A stretch of DNA of 64,000 bases from Polynucleobacter parvulilacunae (GCF_018881715.1 NZ_JACVPW010000002.1:360466-424465); one strand, 5' to 3'; numbered from the stretch's first letter, positions 50,108-57,886 are shown. Notes: generated by a model not told the origin, from the letters alone. Numbers and translations: made by a program.

Positions 50108-50251
50108 ATGTTTCATACACATCTAGCAACACCCGGAAATTACCCATTTCATTTTCCGGCACGCAACACAATCTTGTCGCACTTGCCTACAAGATTTAAG
50201 CCCACGGCAATTTTGGGACAAGCCACTACCGGAGGGAAATCACATGTCTAA
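50108..50251 (+). CDS. Small upstream frame (47 residues) overlapping the AlpA-like start
   Basis: A short frame starting at an ATG with a proper ribosome site (AAGGAG, 8 bases away) and ending 8 bases inside the next gene, a layout that fits translational coupling or a leader peptide. The sequence MFHTHLATPGNYPFHFP... is rich in His, Pro and Thr and has no recognised domain. It could equally be chance. Confidence 0.4.
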   Translation: MFHTHLATPGNYPFHFPARNTILSHLPTRFKPTAILGQATTGGKSHV

Positions 50252-50525
50252 ACCTAAATATGAATTGGTCATTGTGGACTCCGAGCAAAAATTTCCCGTT
50301 GATGGAATGTCTCGCTGGGGCGATATCAAGCACCTCATTCCCGTCAGTAAAGAAAAGTGGCGCCAGCTCATACGAGATGGATATGCACCACCCGTGACCC
50401 GATTAGGAATCCGTTGCTCGTTCCAATCGAACCGCGAAATCTTGCGATGGTTATCCGATCCTTTGAGTTATCGCGCTAAAAAAGAAGGTGTGGACACGCC
50501 TTCAGAAGGGCTAGGCCAAGCATGA
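50244..50525 (+). CDS. AlpA-like helix-turn-helix regulator
   Basis: A 93-residue protein. The central part (SRWGDIKHLIPVSKEKWRQL, then IRDGYAPPVTRLGIRCSFQS and EILRWLSDPLSY) follows the excisionase/AlpA winged-helix pattern: a short helix-turn-helix, a G-x-x-P-P strand and a final Trp-Leu helix. Such proteins switch on integrase/excision or the mobility genes of P4-like elements. The ribosome site GGAGGG is strong. It comes directly before the structured non-coding region and the MobC-like gene. Confidence 0.75.
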   Translation: MSKPKYELVIVDSEQKFPVDGMSRWGDIKHLIPVSKEKWRQLIRDGYAPPVTRLGIRCSFQSNREILRWLSDPLSYRAKKEGVDTPSEGLGQA

Positions 50526-50613
50526 AAACTCTAGCGAATTTATGCATCGCTACCCTACCCCGTTCAGGGGTTTGGGAAGCAGATGAATGCGGGGAGCCGA
50601 ACAGTTTGGCTAC

Positions 50614-50909
50614 GGTCAGTAGCCAACGTCAGGAAAAATTGCCCCAGCAATTTAGCAAGCCCACGAGCGATTTCCTGGTTTGGGGGCGCAGCCCGTGCGC
50701 CGTAGCAAGTCGTCAGACGAAGCGAGGCTACCCCCGTCAGAGAGAGTCAGAGATCGCCTTAAGGCGAGATTCGAATCGGTCAGGAATTTTCCGTCAGGAA
50801 AAGATCTGCGATGAGGGGGGTAGCCTCGGTTTCCGAGGCGCACCCCAAGCACAGCGCGGAGCATTCGCTAGAGCTTGCGTCCAGCAAGCAGCACCAAACT
50901 ACCGTCAGG
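50614..50909 (+). repeat. Iterated GTCAG motif, eight direct copies
   Basis: GTCAG begins at about 50615, 50628, 50712, 50736, 50746, 50779, 50793 and 50904, all on the same strand. Most copies are preceded by C or G, and three read CCGTCAGG or CGGTCAGG. Two copies fall across the loops of perfect hairpins (50608-50624 and 50787-50802). Confidence 0.75.
50723..50828. repeat. 13-bp inverted repeat enclosing two palindromes
   Basis: CGAGGCTACCCCC (50723-50735) and GGGGGTAGCCTCG (50816-50828) are perfect complements 80 bases apart. The right arm overlaps the left arm of the GCCTCGG/CCGAGGC hairpin (50823-50839), so the two structures exclude each other. Confidence 0.8.
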
Positions 50910-51044
50910 CCGCGTCCAGCGGGGCGACAGCCTGTTTGATGCGTTCTAGCGAAAGCATTTTTTCACCGAAAAAATCCGCATTTGAATTACTACGCTCTAT
51001 TGCTACTAGCCATTGCTATAGCCAATCCGAAGGAGATAGCAATC

Positions 51045-51884
51045 ATGAATAGCAATACCAAACGCAAAGATCCAAGAGCTGGCAAGCCCTTAAGCGAGGC
51101 GCGCAAATTGGAGTTGCAAGAACAGCGCAAAGCCAAACTCGGCAATCTCACACCCAATCAGTATGCCAAAGAACGCGATTACAAGTTACTGCGTTGGGTC
51201 TGGAAATGGGGCTACTCGAGCAAAGTCATTTTGCAAAAATTGAGTGAATCTTCTCGTCACGGCATTGTCAATCGCTTAGTCAAAAATGGTCTTTTAGCAC
51301 AGACTAAAACCGAGTGTGGCGACCCAGTAACGAGCTTTTTTACCCTCACCGAAAAAGGCCTAGCCGAGGTAGAGCGACAGGCCGATCGCCTGCATTTTTA
51401 TCCCTATCTAGACCCGTATAAAGTGCGCCAGAACACTTTGCGTCATGACCTCATGGCCCAAAACTACACGGTAAAAAATGGCATTGCGGGGGAAATCACA
51501 AAATATGACACCCCACTCACGATGCGAGCCATGTCTACTCGCAACGTCAAAGAACCGGACTGCGCCTGGTACATGACCAATAGCGAAGTCATTGCCATTG
51601 AAATTGAGCTCACTAAAAAGTGGGAACGTGATTTTGACGAGTTTCGCCTCAAAGTGGTCAATGCCTTAGATAACGGTAGTCGCTATTCCAAGTTCTATTT
51701 GGTCACTGATTCCAAGGCAATTGCCAAAGCCTACAAGGAGGGTATGAAACCGGGCACCCTGGTACCTCTCTGGAAAAAGAATGTCCACGGCAAATGGAAT
51801 ACCTATGACGAGTTTGAAATCCCCGAAGAAATCGGCTACGGCCCAACAGGCCTCTTTCAAATCTACTTAATGGAGTCCAAATGA
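51045..51884 (+). CDS. MobC-like/replication-relaxation family protein
   Basis: A 279-residue protein when started at the ATG at 51045, which has a good AAGGAG site; the frame upstream of it runs through the hairpin region. Residues 30-110 look like a winged helix (LLRWVWKWGYSSKVILQKLS, then RHGIVNRLVKNGLLA and FFTLTEKGLAEVER). The second half (ITKYDTPLTMRAM, VIAIEIELTKKWERDFDEF) has the acidic and lysine pattern of the replication-relaxation/MobC family, which may be nuclease-like. Such proteins accompany mobilisation or replication of plasmids and integrative elements. It overlaps the next gene as ATGA. Confidence 0.7.
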   Translation: MNSNTKRKDPRAGKPLSEARKLELQEQRKAKLGNLTPNQYAKERDYKLLRWVWKWGYSSKVILQKLSESSRHGIVNRLVKNGLLAQTKTECGDPVTSFFTLTEKGLAEVERQADRLHFYPYLDPYKVRQNTLRHDLMAQNYTVKNGIAGEITKYDTPLTMRAMSTRNVKEPDCAWYMTNSEVIAIEIELTKKWERDFDEFRLKVVNALDNGSRYSKFYLVTDSKAIAKAYKEGMKPGTLVPLWKKNVHGKWNTYDEFEIPEEIGYGPTGLFQIYLMESK

Positions 51885-52636
51885 ATAAATTATTGATTTT
51901 GATAACGGCAACGTTGTTACTGCTAACTGGTTGTGACCATAGCAATAGAGAGCTAATCCAAGCTAAATATGATGGTCACCAGGAGGGTCTAGAAGAGGGG
52001 GAAAAGGCAGGCTTCAAAACCTGCGAGCAATCCATTTCCAGAGCGGCTGAAGCACTGGCCGCGCAAATTAAGATGAAAAATGAAGTGATAGACCGTCAGC
52101 GAGAATCAGAGCTTGAAAAGGCTTTGGCCTGCTCAAACTCACCAATCAACCTTTGCCCCGATTCTTGGATGGTCGATATTCAGTCCTACCAGAAATTGGG
52201 CTATTCGGGTACCGCAGGAGAGCAAACATTTTGGATTGGTCTTGCCAATTCAGGAATTCCATCTTTACTCATGATCTTATTTCTTGTTGGCCCAGCGATG
52301 ATCTATAAGACGTTAAAGCTGGAAACATTAGCCAAAGAAAGTAAAAAGTTAGGCCTAATGCGTCAAGAATTGAAATCTGAGAATTCAAAATTAGACGATC
52401 GAATAGCCAACCTGACGGCCGAGGAGAATCAGGCTATGCGTGAGGCGAATAGAGGTCGACTTCATGAGGAAAAAATGTGTGATCAGGTTCGTATTCAACG
52501 AAAAGTGGGGGAGGCTGAATTGGAATACTTTAGATCTGAAAGCGCACGGGAGATAGAAGAAACAATTAAAGAACTCGCCGTATTGGCTAATGAAGTCGCT
52601 GCGCTAAAGGTCCAGAAAAAGCTTTTTGGAGGTTAA
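51881..52636 (+). CDS. Lipoprotein with membrane segment and coiled coil, unknown function
   Basis: A 251-residue protein, translationally coupled (ATGA) to the MobC-like gene. It has a lipoprotein signal (LLILITATLLLLTGC), a charged stretch with GHQEGLEEGEKAGFKTC, a second hydrophobic segment at about 126-144 (IPSLLMILFLVGPAMIY) and a long Glu/Lys-rich coiled coil from 150 to the end. A lipid anchor, a membrane pass and a long cytoplasmic coiled coil together suggest an envelope-spanning scaffold. I do not recognise the family. It could be an entry-exclusion-like or mobility accessory protein, but this is a guess. Confidence 0.7.
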   Translation: MNKLLILITATLLLLTGCDHSNRELIQAKYDGHQEGLEEGEKAGFKTCEQSISRAAEALAAQIKMKNEVIDRQRESELEKALACSNSPINLCPDSWMVDIQSYQKLGYSGTAGEQTFWIGLANSGIPSLLMILFLVGPAMIYKTLKLETLAKESKKLGLMRQELKSENSKLDDRIANLTAEENQAMREANRGRLHEEKMCDQVRIQRKVGEAELEYFRSESAREIEETIKELAVLANEVAALKVQKKLFGG

Positions 52637-52689
52637 TGAAAGTGAGAAATTTGACTGCCATAGAGTCGCCCAGAAAATCGTGAGCTAGG

Positions 52690-54483
52690 TTACGCAGGGT
52701 AGAACCCCTTACGACCGCTACCATCCCCCTCACCAATAAACTCAAGTGGCTTCAACAAGTCCTTTAGGGACTCTTGGATTTCTTCGTTCTCTAAAATTAT
52801 GATTTGGCCAGGTCCTGAGCGCTTGCTCAACCAATCATAAAATCGACTTGTAACAGTTCCTGCCGCCACATCCTTGCCATCTTGGTTTTTAGGGTCAGCG
52901 TATGACTTGAGTGGGGAGTCAATCACAATGAATCCAAGATGTGGATACCCTTCATTGAGGGCGTAATCCATAACTGCTAATGTCAAAGCCGACAGAAACA
53001 ATGCTCGCTTGCCCGCACCGAAATCCAACCTGCGACGACCATCAATCACCAAGTCGCAAGCGCTAGTATCAAGCACAACTGATTCGATCGTAGCAAAACC
53101 CCAAGCATGCAAGTAAGTCTTAGCAATCTTTGCCACTTCAAGATCGGCACTACCAACATTTCGCTTGAGCGGCACAAATTTCTTCTTTTTTGCAAGAGTA
53201 AGACTATCTATCTCGGCCATTAGGCGGTTTTCATCATCATAGCGGACAAGATGCTCAGAAAGTTCACTGCGACGTAGCGCTAAAGTCTTAGGGTCGCCAC
53301 TAAATTCATGGCGAGCATTACTTAATTGATGTCGCTCTTCTTTCTCTAAGGAGTTCAACGTTGCAAGTAGGCTATTAGCCTGATCACCCAGTAATATCAT
53401 GCGTTCACGCTCACGAGAAAGGGCGACACTTAAACCCCGTCTCAATGCGCCGATTTTTTCTAATTCAGCCCTCAATGCGCGACTGTACAACTTTTGCGCC
53501 CCCGATCGAAGCTCGTTAGGATCTGGTTGAGAGTAAATCGGTGTTCGGCATAGAGGACATGGCGTCTCTTCCAGCGCCTGGAACATAGCAACACCCTCCC
53601 CGTTTGCCCCAAGTCGTTCGCTATCACTAAGATATTTCTTTTCAAGTAGCTCGAACCGCTCAACCATCGCAGCAGAATGATCGCGTTCGCGCTGGATTTT
53701 TTGTAGCTGAACTGAAGCCGTTAATATTCCTTCTCGCACCTCTTTTAACGCGCCAGCTCGCGCTTCGTAATGACTGGTCATTGCGCTAAGGGCAAGGTCA
53801 ACCCGCTCTAATGCCTCGGAAACCTCATCCCGCGCTTGACCCTCGGGAATATCAGAGCGCACTCGCCTTAAACTCTGCTCAGCACTTAGAATTTGGCCGG
53901 AGAGCCGCTCCAATTCTTCACTGGTCTTTGTCAACTCTATTGCAGAGTCATCAGCGCCGGTGATGAATAGATGGAAGGCGGCGATACGCTGCGTCGCATT
54001 TGCTCCAACCCCACTGGTAGCTTCTTCGCTAATCATGCTTGGCTGAGAAAGCAGAAACCAATGCCTTAGGTCACCACCTGTCACGCCACCTCGCTTCGAT
54101 CTTGATCGCAAAAGTTGCTTATCTTCGGCCCCTGAAAGTCGGACGAGTAATTCGCTGGGCTCGAGATTAATAGACTCCTGCGTCACGCCATCCTTGGCTG
54201 TGAGAAGTCGATAGACGCTCGCGTCACCCCCAGCCAAGCCGCGACGTATTTCATAGCATTGTCTGTTAGCCTCTATTATCAGAGAGACTACGTTGTAGCC
54301 GAACGCTTCGGGGATATTTTTAGGCACTTTATCACCGCCTAAAAGATACCATAGGCAATCGCGAATGTAAGACTTTCCAGTGTCGCTTGGGCCACGAACC
54401 AACATCGCTGGAGAGCGAAAATCTATCCGAGCCTCAGGCTTGTCGGGGCCTGACACTGAGAGCGTAATCAGTGTGACACCCAT
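52690..54483 (-). CDS. ABC-type/Rad50-like ATPase of an ABC-three-component system
   Basis: An SMC/Rad50-like ATPase of about 597 residues. Walker A is GPSDTGKS (residues 31-38), a zinc-hook-like CPLC lies in the coiled-coil centre (about 309-312), and near the C-terminus are FGAGKRALFLSALTLAVMDY (signature-like) and LGFIVIDSPLKSY (Walker B and D-loop region). The ATG at 54483 lies two bases after the stop of the middle gene; the TTG at 54501 is not needed. With the two genes before it, it forms the three-gene layout of ABC-3C conflict systems, where the ATPase is thought to license an effector. Confidence 0.85.
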   Translation of the reverse strand: MGVTLITLSVSGPDKPEARIDFRSPAMLVRGPSDTGKSYIRDCLWYLLGGDKVPKNIPEAFGYNVVSLIIEANRQCYEIRRGLAGGDASVYRLLTAKDGVTQESINLEPSELLVRLSGAEDKQLLRSRSKRGGVTGGDLRHWFLLSQPSMISEEATSGVGANATQRIAAFHLFITGADDSAIELTKTSEELERLSGQILSAEQSLRRVRSDIPEGQARDEVSEALERVDLALSAMTSHYEARAGALKEVREGILTASVQLQKIQRERDHSAAMVERFELLEKKYLSDSERLGANGEGVAMFQALEETPCPLCRTPIYSQPDPNELRSGAQKLYSRALRAELEKIGALRRGLSVALSRERERMILLGDQANSLLATLNSLEKEERHQLSNARHEFSGDPKTLALRRSELSEHLVRYDDENRLMAEIDSLTLAKKKKFVPLKRNVGSADLEVAKIAKTYLHAWGFATIESVVLDTSACDLVIDGRRRLDFGAGKRALFLSALTLAVMDYALNEGYPHLGFIVIDSPLKSYADPKNQDGKDVAAGTVTSRFYDWLSKRSGPGQIIILENEEIQESLKDLLKPLEFIGEGDGSGRKGFYPA

Positions 54484-54485
54484 AT

Positions 54486-54977
54486 CTAGGTTGCCCCCCA
54501 AGCTAGTTCAAGTTCTGCGCCCCATAGATGACCTTTTTCTGCAAAATTAGTCTGGAGTTCCTCGGTCGTCATTTTGCCAAACTCGCTTGCGGCCCAAAAG
54601 CAGCGCGCTTCCAGTTCACGCCAATATTTGGAAGCCAATGAGCCAACCATGGTGAAGCTGCTCGGCCCGGCAACATAAGTCAAACCTGAATCGTCAAGTT
54701 CTACCTCAACCAATCCGCGGGTACTCATGAGATGCAGTCCTTGCTCAATCCGCTCTCGCCGGCTAAATAATTCGGAATTCCGAAATGGGACTGGGGTGTG
54801 AAGACTCTCGGGGCCTCCCACGTCTTTTGAATATACGATCGCATAGTCCAGCATTACGAGTTTTTGAAGATCGGCCCCACTAGGGCGCAGTGCGTGTAAC
54901 AGATAGACCATGCGAAACCCAAGCTCGAATGGGGTATTAAACAGTTGAATGGGTGTCTTTCTATTCAGCGAACCCAC
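54486..54977 (-). CDS. ABC-three-component system middle component
   Basis: A 163-residue protein with a GTG start that overlaps the upstream gene by 13 bases. It has an all-helical start (LFNTPFELGFRMVYLLHALR) and a winged-helix-like middle (RRERIEQGLHLMSTRGLVEVEL). Proteins of this size and place, between the effector and the Rad50-like ATPase, are known as middle components of ABC-3C systems and are thought to link the two. The assignment rests on context and overall pattern more than on a strong motif. Confidence 0.75.
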   Translation of the reverse strand: MGSLNRKTPIQLFNTPFELGFRMVYLLHALRPSGADLQKLVMLDYAIVYSKDVGGPESLHTPVPFRNSELFSRRERIEQGLHLMSTRGLVEVELDDSGLTYVAGPSSFTMVGSLASKYWRELEARCFWAASEFGKMTTEELQTNFAEKGHLWGAELELAWGAT

Positions 54978-56020
54978 TTTAGCTCCCCCTCATTGACCAA
55001 ATGGTGGCAAGTCCCAGGAAGGTCAGCGCCCCTAAGTCTGGGATGCAACACACTATCGGTAACTGTCAACTTGGCCGCAGTCTCAATTGCAGCGTCATGG
55101 CGCTCAAGGCCAGTTTTGTGACGAGGACTGCTCGTGATTATCTTTACTCCTTGTTTAACCATCGTCATCAACTTCGCGAACTCGTCTTCCGAATAAATGT
55201 CGCGACTGAATCGGCGCAAACCCTCAGCAGAGTAAAAGGCGGTCCTAGCAGCCCCAAGGTGCTCAGAATAAATATCTGAAGCTAAAACATCACTTACCGA
55301 CAATACAACTCCTGAGTGCTCCGCATAAGCCCTCACCAATTCACTCACATAAATCATCTCATTTACTTGTGCATCCGGAGGGACGGCAAGATCATCGCCA
55401 CGCTCCGGCTCAATCCCAAATAGCTTGTAATGCGCAGATTTATCCTCTGCGTGCCATGTAATTAGGTCGTGGACCAGACATTCCTCGAATCGACTGAAGT
55501 CAAAACCATCTACGAAGGTTCGCATCTCCGCGGTGAGTTGCGCCGCTTTAAGTCCGTGGCTACTAGCAGCCCAAGCGGCGAGAAAGCCTTGTTTAAGTTT
55601 GCGGGGATTGGCCAAAAGATCATGCAAATCTGGCCCCGCATTTTGTGGGGAGCAAAAATAATATTTGCGTGGGCACGGGTAACTCTTCTTTAATAGGTGA
55701 CAAAAGAATTTTGCCAATTCAGGATAAGCATCGCCCGGCGTCAGGCGATTTCCATAGTGCTTAGCCTGGAAAAGATCCCAACCATTCTCGACTAGAGCAG
55801 ACTGAAGGCGTGCTTCAACATCTCGGCCTTTGTCATTGGAATTCCCTAAGCGCTTGACCTGTGCGTAAGGCATGTCATTAAGCTTCTTCTGTCGACACGC
55901 ATGCTCAATGAAATCCTCCCACTGCGTGTCGGAAATATGCATCAAGTAAACCGCAGGAGGAACTGCTCCCGGCTTCACTACAAGGCGATTTTTCTTGGGG
56001 TTAGCTGGCGATCTAGTCAT
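54965..56020 (-). CDS. Restriction-nuclease-like effector of an ABC-three-component system
   Basis: A protein of about 351 residues from the ATG at 56020; a TTG at 56044 is the alternative and neither has a well-placed ribosome site. The N-terminal part has a restriction-endonuclease (Mrr-like) pattern: Glu in QWEDFIEHAC, Asp in GRDVEARLQ and Gln-x-Lys in LFQAKHYG. The rest (from about 150) is likely the C-terminal dimerisation or ABC-3C domain, with helical stretches and a final TVTDSVLHPRLRGADLPGT. It is the first gene of the three-gene operon. A DNA-cutting effector held by the ATPase is the natural reading, but this is inferred. Confidence 0.78.
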   Translation of the reverse strand: MTRSPANPKKNRLVVKPGAVPPAVYLMHISDTQWEDFIEHACRQKKLNDMPYAQVKRLGNSNDKGRDVEARLQSALVENGWDLFQAKHYGNRLTPGDAYPELAKFFCHLLKKSYPCPRKYYFCSPQNAGPDLHDLLANPRKLKQGFLAAWAASSHGLKAAQLTAEMRTFVDGFDFSRFEECLVHDLITWHAEDKSAHYKLFGIEPERGDDLAVPPDAQVNEMIYVSELVRAYAEHSGVVLSVSDVLASDIYSEHLGAARTAFYSAEGLRRFSRDIYSEDEFAKLMTMVKQGVKIITSSPRHKTGLERHDAAIETAAKLTVTDSVLHPRLRGADLPGTCHHLVNEGELKWVR

Positions 56021-56282
56021 TAAGCTTGTAGGGAGATAATTCAATCCTTCAAATATTTAATAGTACAGGCAGAATAGCGCCTAGCATTAAAAACATTCTT
56101 TAATAGCTGACATCAAAACCCACCTCAAGCCAATCTCGCCAATTACCCCAACCCTTCAACCCCATCCCAATTGTTTAACCCCATTCAACGCCGTTACTCA
56201 AAAACATGGGTTATCCATTAGATAATAGGATCATTTTAATATTCATAGGTCATTGATTTTAATGTATTTAAGTCATTTTTTA

Positions 56283-56324
56283 TATATACAAACATAAGAC
56301 ATTAGTGTCTTATGTTTGTATATA
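56283..56324. promoter_or_regulatory. Perfect 19-bp palindromic operator at the AbiE promoter
   Basis: The arms TATATACAAACATAAGACA (56283-56301) and its exact complement (56306-56324) flank a TTAG spacer. TATAAT at 56321-56326 overlaps the right arm, so binding would block transcription. AbiEi antitoxins are known to bind inverted repeats at their own promoter. The rest of the 310-base gap (56045-56282) is AT-rich and shows no gene. Confidence 0.85.
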
Positions 56325-56354
56325 ATAAAGACTCAATCAGGAAAGGAGGCCAAG

Positions 56355-56765
56355 ATGGCTAAAGCAACAACCAAAGACCGCATTTTGGCTAGCCTACGTA
56401 ATTCCAAGGGCAAGGTCTTCTTGCGTGATGACTTCAATCGATTTGGCACCTATCGCCAGGTATGCCGTGTGGTGAAAGAACTCTCAGATGAGGGCAAGTT
56501 AATGCGCCTTGGTTATGGCACTTACGTCAAGGCGCGCCCCTCCTCTATCTCTGGCAAACCTGTCGCAGATGAAAGCCTGGTCAACATCGGCCTTGAGACC
56601 ATGAAAAAACTAGGCATCAAAGCTGATGTAGGCAAAGATATGCGCGCGCTTATTCAAGGCGATAGCACTCAGGTGCCCATGCTTCCCATTGTTAATGTTG
56701 GTAATGCGAGAGTATGTCGCAAGCTTTCCGTAGGCAACCGTAGCCTAATTTATGAAAAAAATTAG
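56355..56765 (+). CDS. abiEi: AbiEi-type antitoxin (DUF6088 family)
   Basis: A 136-residue protein from the ATG at 56355, which follows a very strong ribosome site (GGAAAGGAGG); the frame to 56316 crosses the operator. An N-terminal winged helix (DRILASLRNSKGKVFLRDDF, YRQVCRVVKELSDEGKLMRL) is followed by a short C-terminal domain with LGYGTYVKARPS. AbiEi represses its own operon and neutralises AbiEii. It is shorter than the classic AbiEi, as in the DUF6088 group. It overlaps the toxin gene by 14 bases. Confidence 0.88.
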   Translation: MAKATTKDRILASLRNSKGKVFLRDDFNRFGTYRQVCRVVKELSDEGKLMRLGYGTYVKARPSSISGKPVADESLVNIGLETMKKLGIKADVGKDMRALIQGDSTQVPMLPIVNVGNARVCRKLSVGNRSLIYEKN

Positions 56766-57729
56766 CGACGCCCAAAAACTTCAAGTTTTAGATTTAATCG
56801 CCGAGCTCGAGCTTGGCATCTCTGAATTCGCTCTTGAAAAAGATTTTATGGTGACGGATGCCTTAGCTGCAATTGCCAAAATTAGTAACCCAGATTTTGA
56901 ATTAATTTTTTGCGGAGGCACTTGTCTCTCTAAGGCTTATGGCCTATTGGAGCGAGTTTCTGAAGACGTAGATATCAAAGCATCACCAAAATCTTCAGAA
57001 GCGCTGACAAATAGCAAAATCAAATCAAGTATGAGCAAGCTTAAGGCCGACATTGAATTGGCATTGAATAATGCTGGCTTCAAATCTGAGTTCATTACAA
57101 AAAATGCAAAAGATAGAAATAACTTTATTGAGTTTGATGTGGGGTACTCAACCCACTTTGAGGTAAGTCCCGGCATGCGTGCCAACCTAAAGCTTGAAGT
57201 GAGTTACAGCCCGTTGCGCGCACCTAAAAAGGATAAAGCCATAGTCCTACTGTTTAATTCATTGGCGGGGATGGGCACCGGCCCGAACTTTTCGATGCCA
57301 TGTGTTGATTTAAGTGAGGCATTAGCGGAAAAGCTCATTACCTTCCCAAGGCGCCTAGCGCTCTCGATGGCAAGAGTCGATGAGAAAATCGACACAGCTT
57401 TAGTACGTCATCTCTATGATGTTTATCAAATTACTCAAAAGAACCCATCCATCCTAACAAAGGATCTAGATAAGCTATCCATCTTAGTAAATCAAGTCAT
57501 TGAAAGAGATGCACAAGATTTTGCGAATCAGCACGGCGCATTTGTGACCGACCCGCTTGGTGAAATTCGCAAAGCAATGGAGTATGCTAAGTCTGATACA
57601 AAAACCAAAGATACCTATAATCAATTTATCCGGGTGATGGTGTACGACAAGAACGCGCCCTCCTTTGAAGATGCGTTCACACGGTTTTATAAAACCCTTC
57701 TATTAACCCTACCGAATCTTTCCTATTAA
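56752..57729 (+). CDS. abiEii: AbiEii nucleotidyltransferase toxin
   Basis: A 325-residue protein of the AbiEii/MenT-like nucleotidyltransferase family. The hallmark FCGGTCLSKAYGLLERVSED-VDI holds the GGT/S motif and the catalytic acids, and KLEVSYSPLRAP with the later LSEALAEKLITFPRR gives the second acidic and lysine-bearing stretches. Family members stop growth by adding nucleotides to tRNA acceptor ends, and the pair can act in abortive phage defence. It is translationally coupled to abiEi and is the last gene before the inferred right end of the element. Confidence 0.93.
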   Translation: MKKISDAQKLQVLDLIAELELGISEFALEKDFMVTDALAAIAKISNPDFELIFCGGTCLSKAYGLLERVSEDVDIKASPKSSEALTNSKIKSSMSKLKADIELALNNAGFKSEFITKNAKDRNNFIEFDVGYSTHFEVSPGMRANLKLEVSYSPLRAPKKDKAIVLLFNSLAGMGTGPNFSMPCVDLSEALAEKLITFPRRLALSMARVDEKIDTALVRHLYDVYQITQKNPSILTKDLDKLSILVNQVIERDAQDFANQHGAFVTDPLGEIRKAMEYAKSDTKTKDTYNQFIRVMVYDKNAPSFEDAFTRFYKTLLLTLPNLSY

Positions 57730-57886
57730 AAGACTAGCCAAGGTAGTCCTAGTCAAAAGTAGGTTACGGTTCTCGCCCATAATTAACTAAAAATCGAGTG
57801 GCAAATCCCCTAAGATTGTTCTAAGCTATATGCATGCAACCGTCCGCAATTTTGGGATATACGGTCACGGGTTATTTTTTGGGACA

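Larger units (their letters stand above)
50529..50975 (+). other. Densely structured non-coding region (candidate ncRNA, oriT or origin)
   Basis: I see no credible protein in the 519 bases between the AlpA-like and MobC-like genes. Instead an 11-bp perfect inverted repeat, CTCTAGCGAAT at 50529-50539 and its complement at 50863-50873, encloses a series of perfect hairpins. They lie at 50558-50570, 50608-50624 (GGCTAC/GTAGCC), 50636-50653 (AAATTGC/GCAATTT), 50685-50701 (GGCGCA/TGCGCC), 50754-50767, 50768-50777, 50787-50802 (TTTTCC/GGAAAA) and 50823-50839 (GCCTCGG/CCGAGGC). A last one at 50957-50975 (ATTTTTTC/GAAAAAAT) lies outside. A further TCTAGCGAA copy is at 50945-50953. Confidence 0.7.

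Noticed and set aside
49921..50109. Open frame of 62 residues on the minus strand
   Set aside because: No start context or family likeness, and it opposes the reading direction of the surrounding unit.
50754..50784. tRNA-like T-arm (GATTCGAATC)
   Set aside because: The flanking bases do not pair as a T stem, and no acceptor, D-arm or anticodon arm is found around it. It is a simple palindrome.
50522..51052. Open frame of 176 residues on the plus strand, with its ATG overlapping the AlpA-like stop
   Set aside because: The translation has no domain-like character and runs through all the hairpins and repeats. The real downstream gene has its own ribosome site at 51045. The nucleotide structure explains the stretch better.
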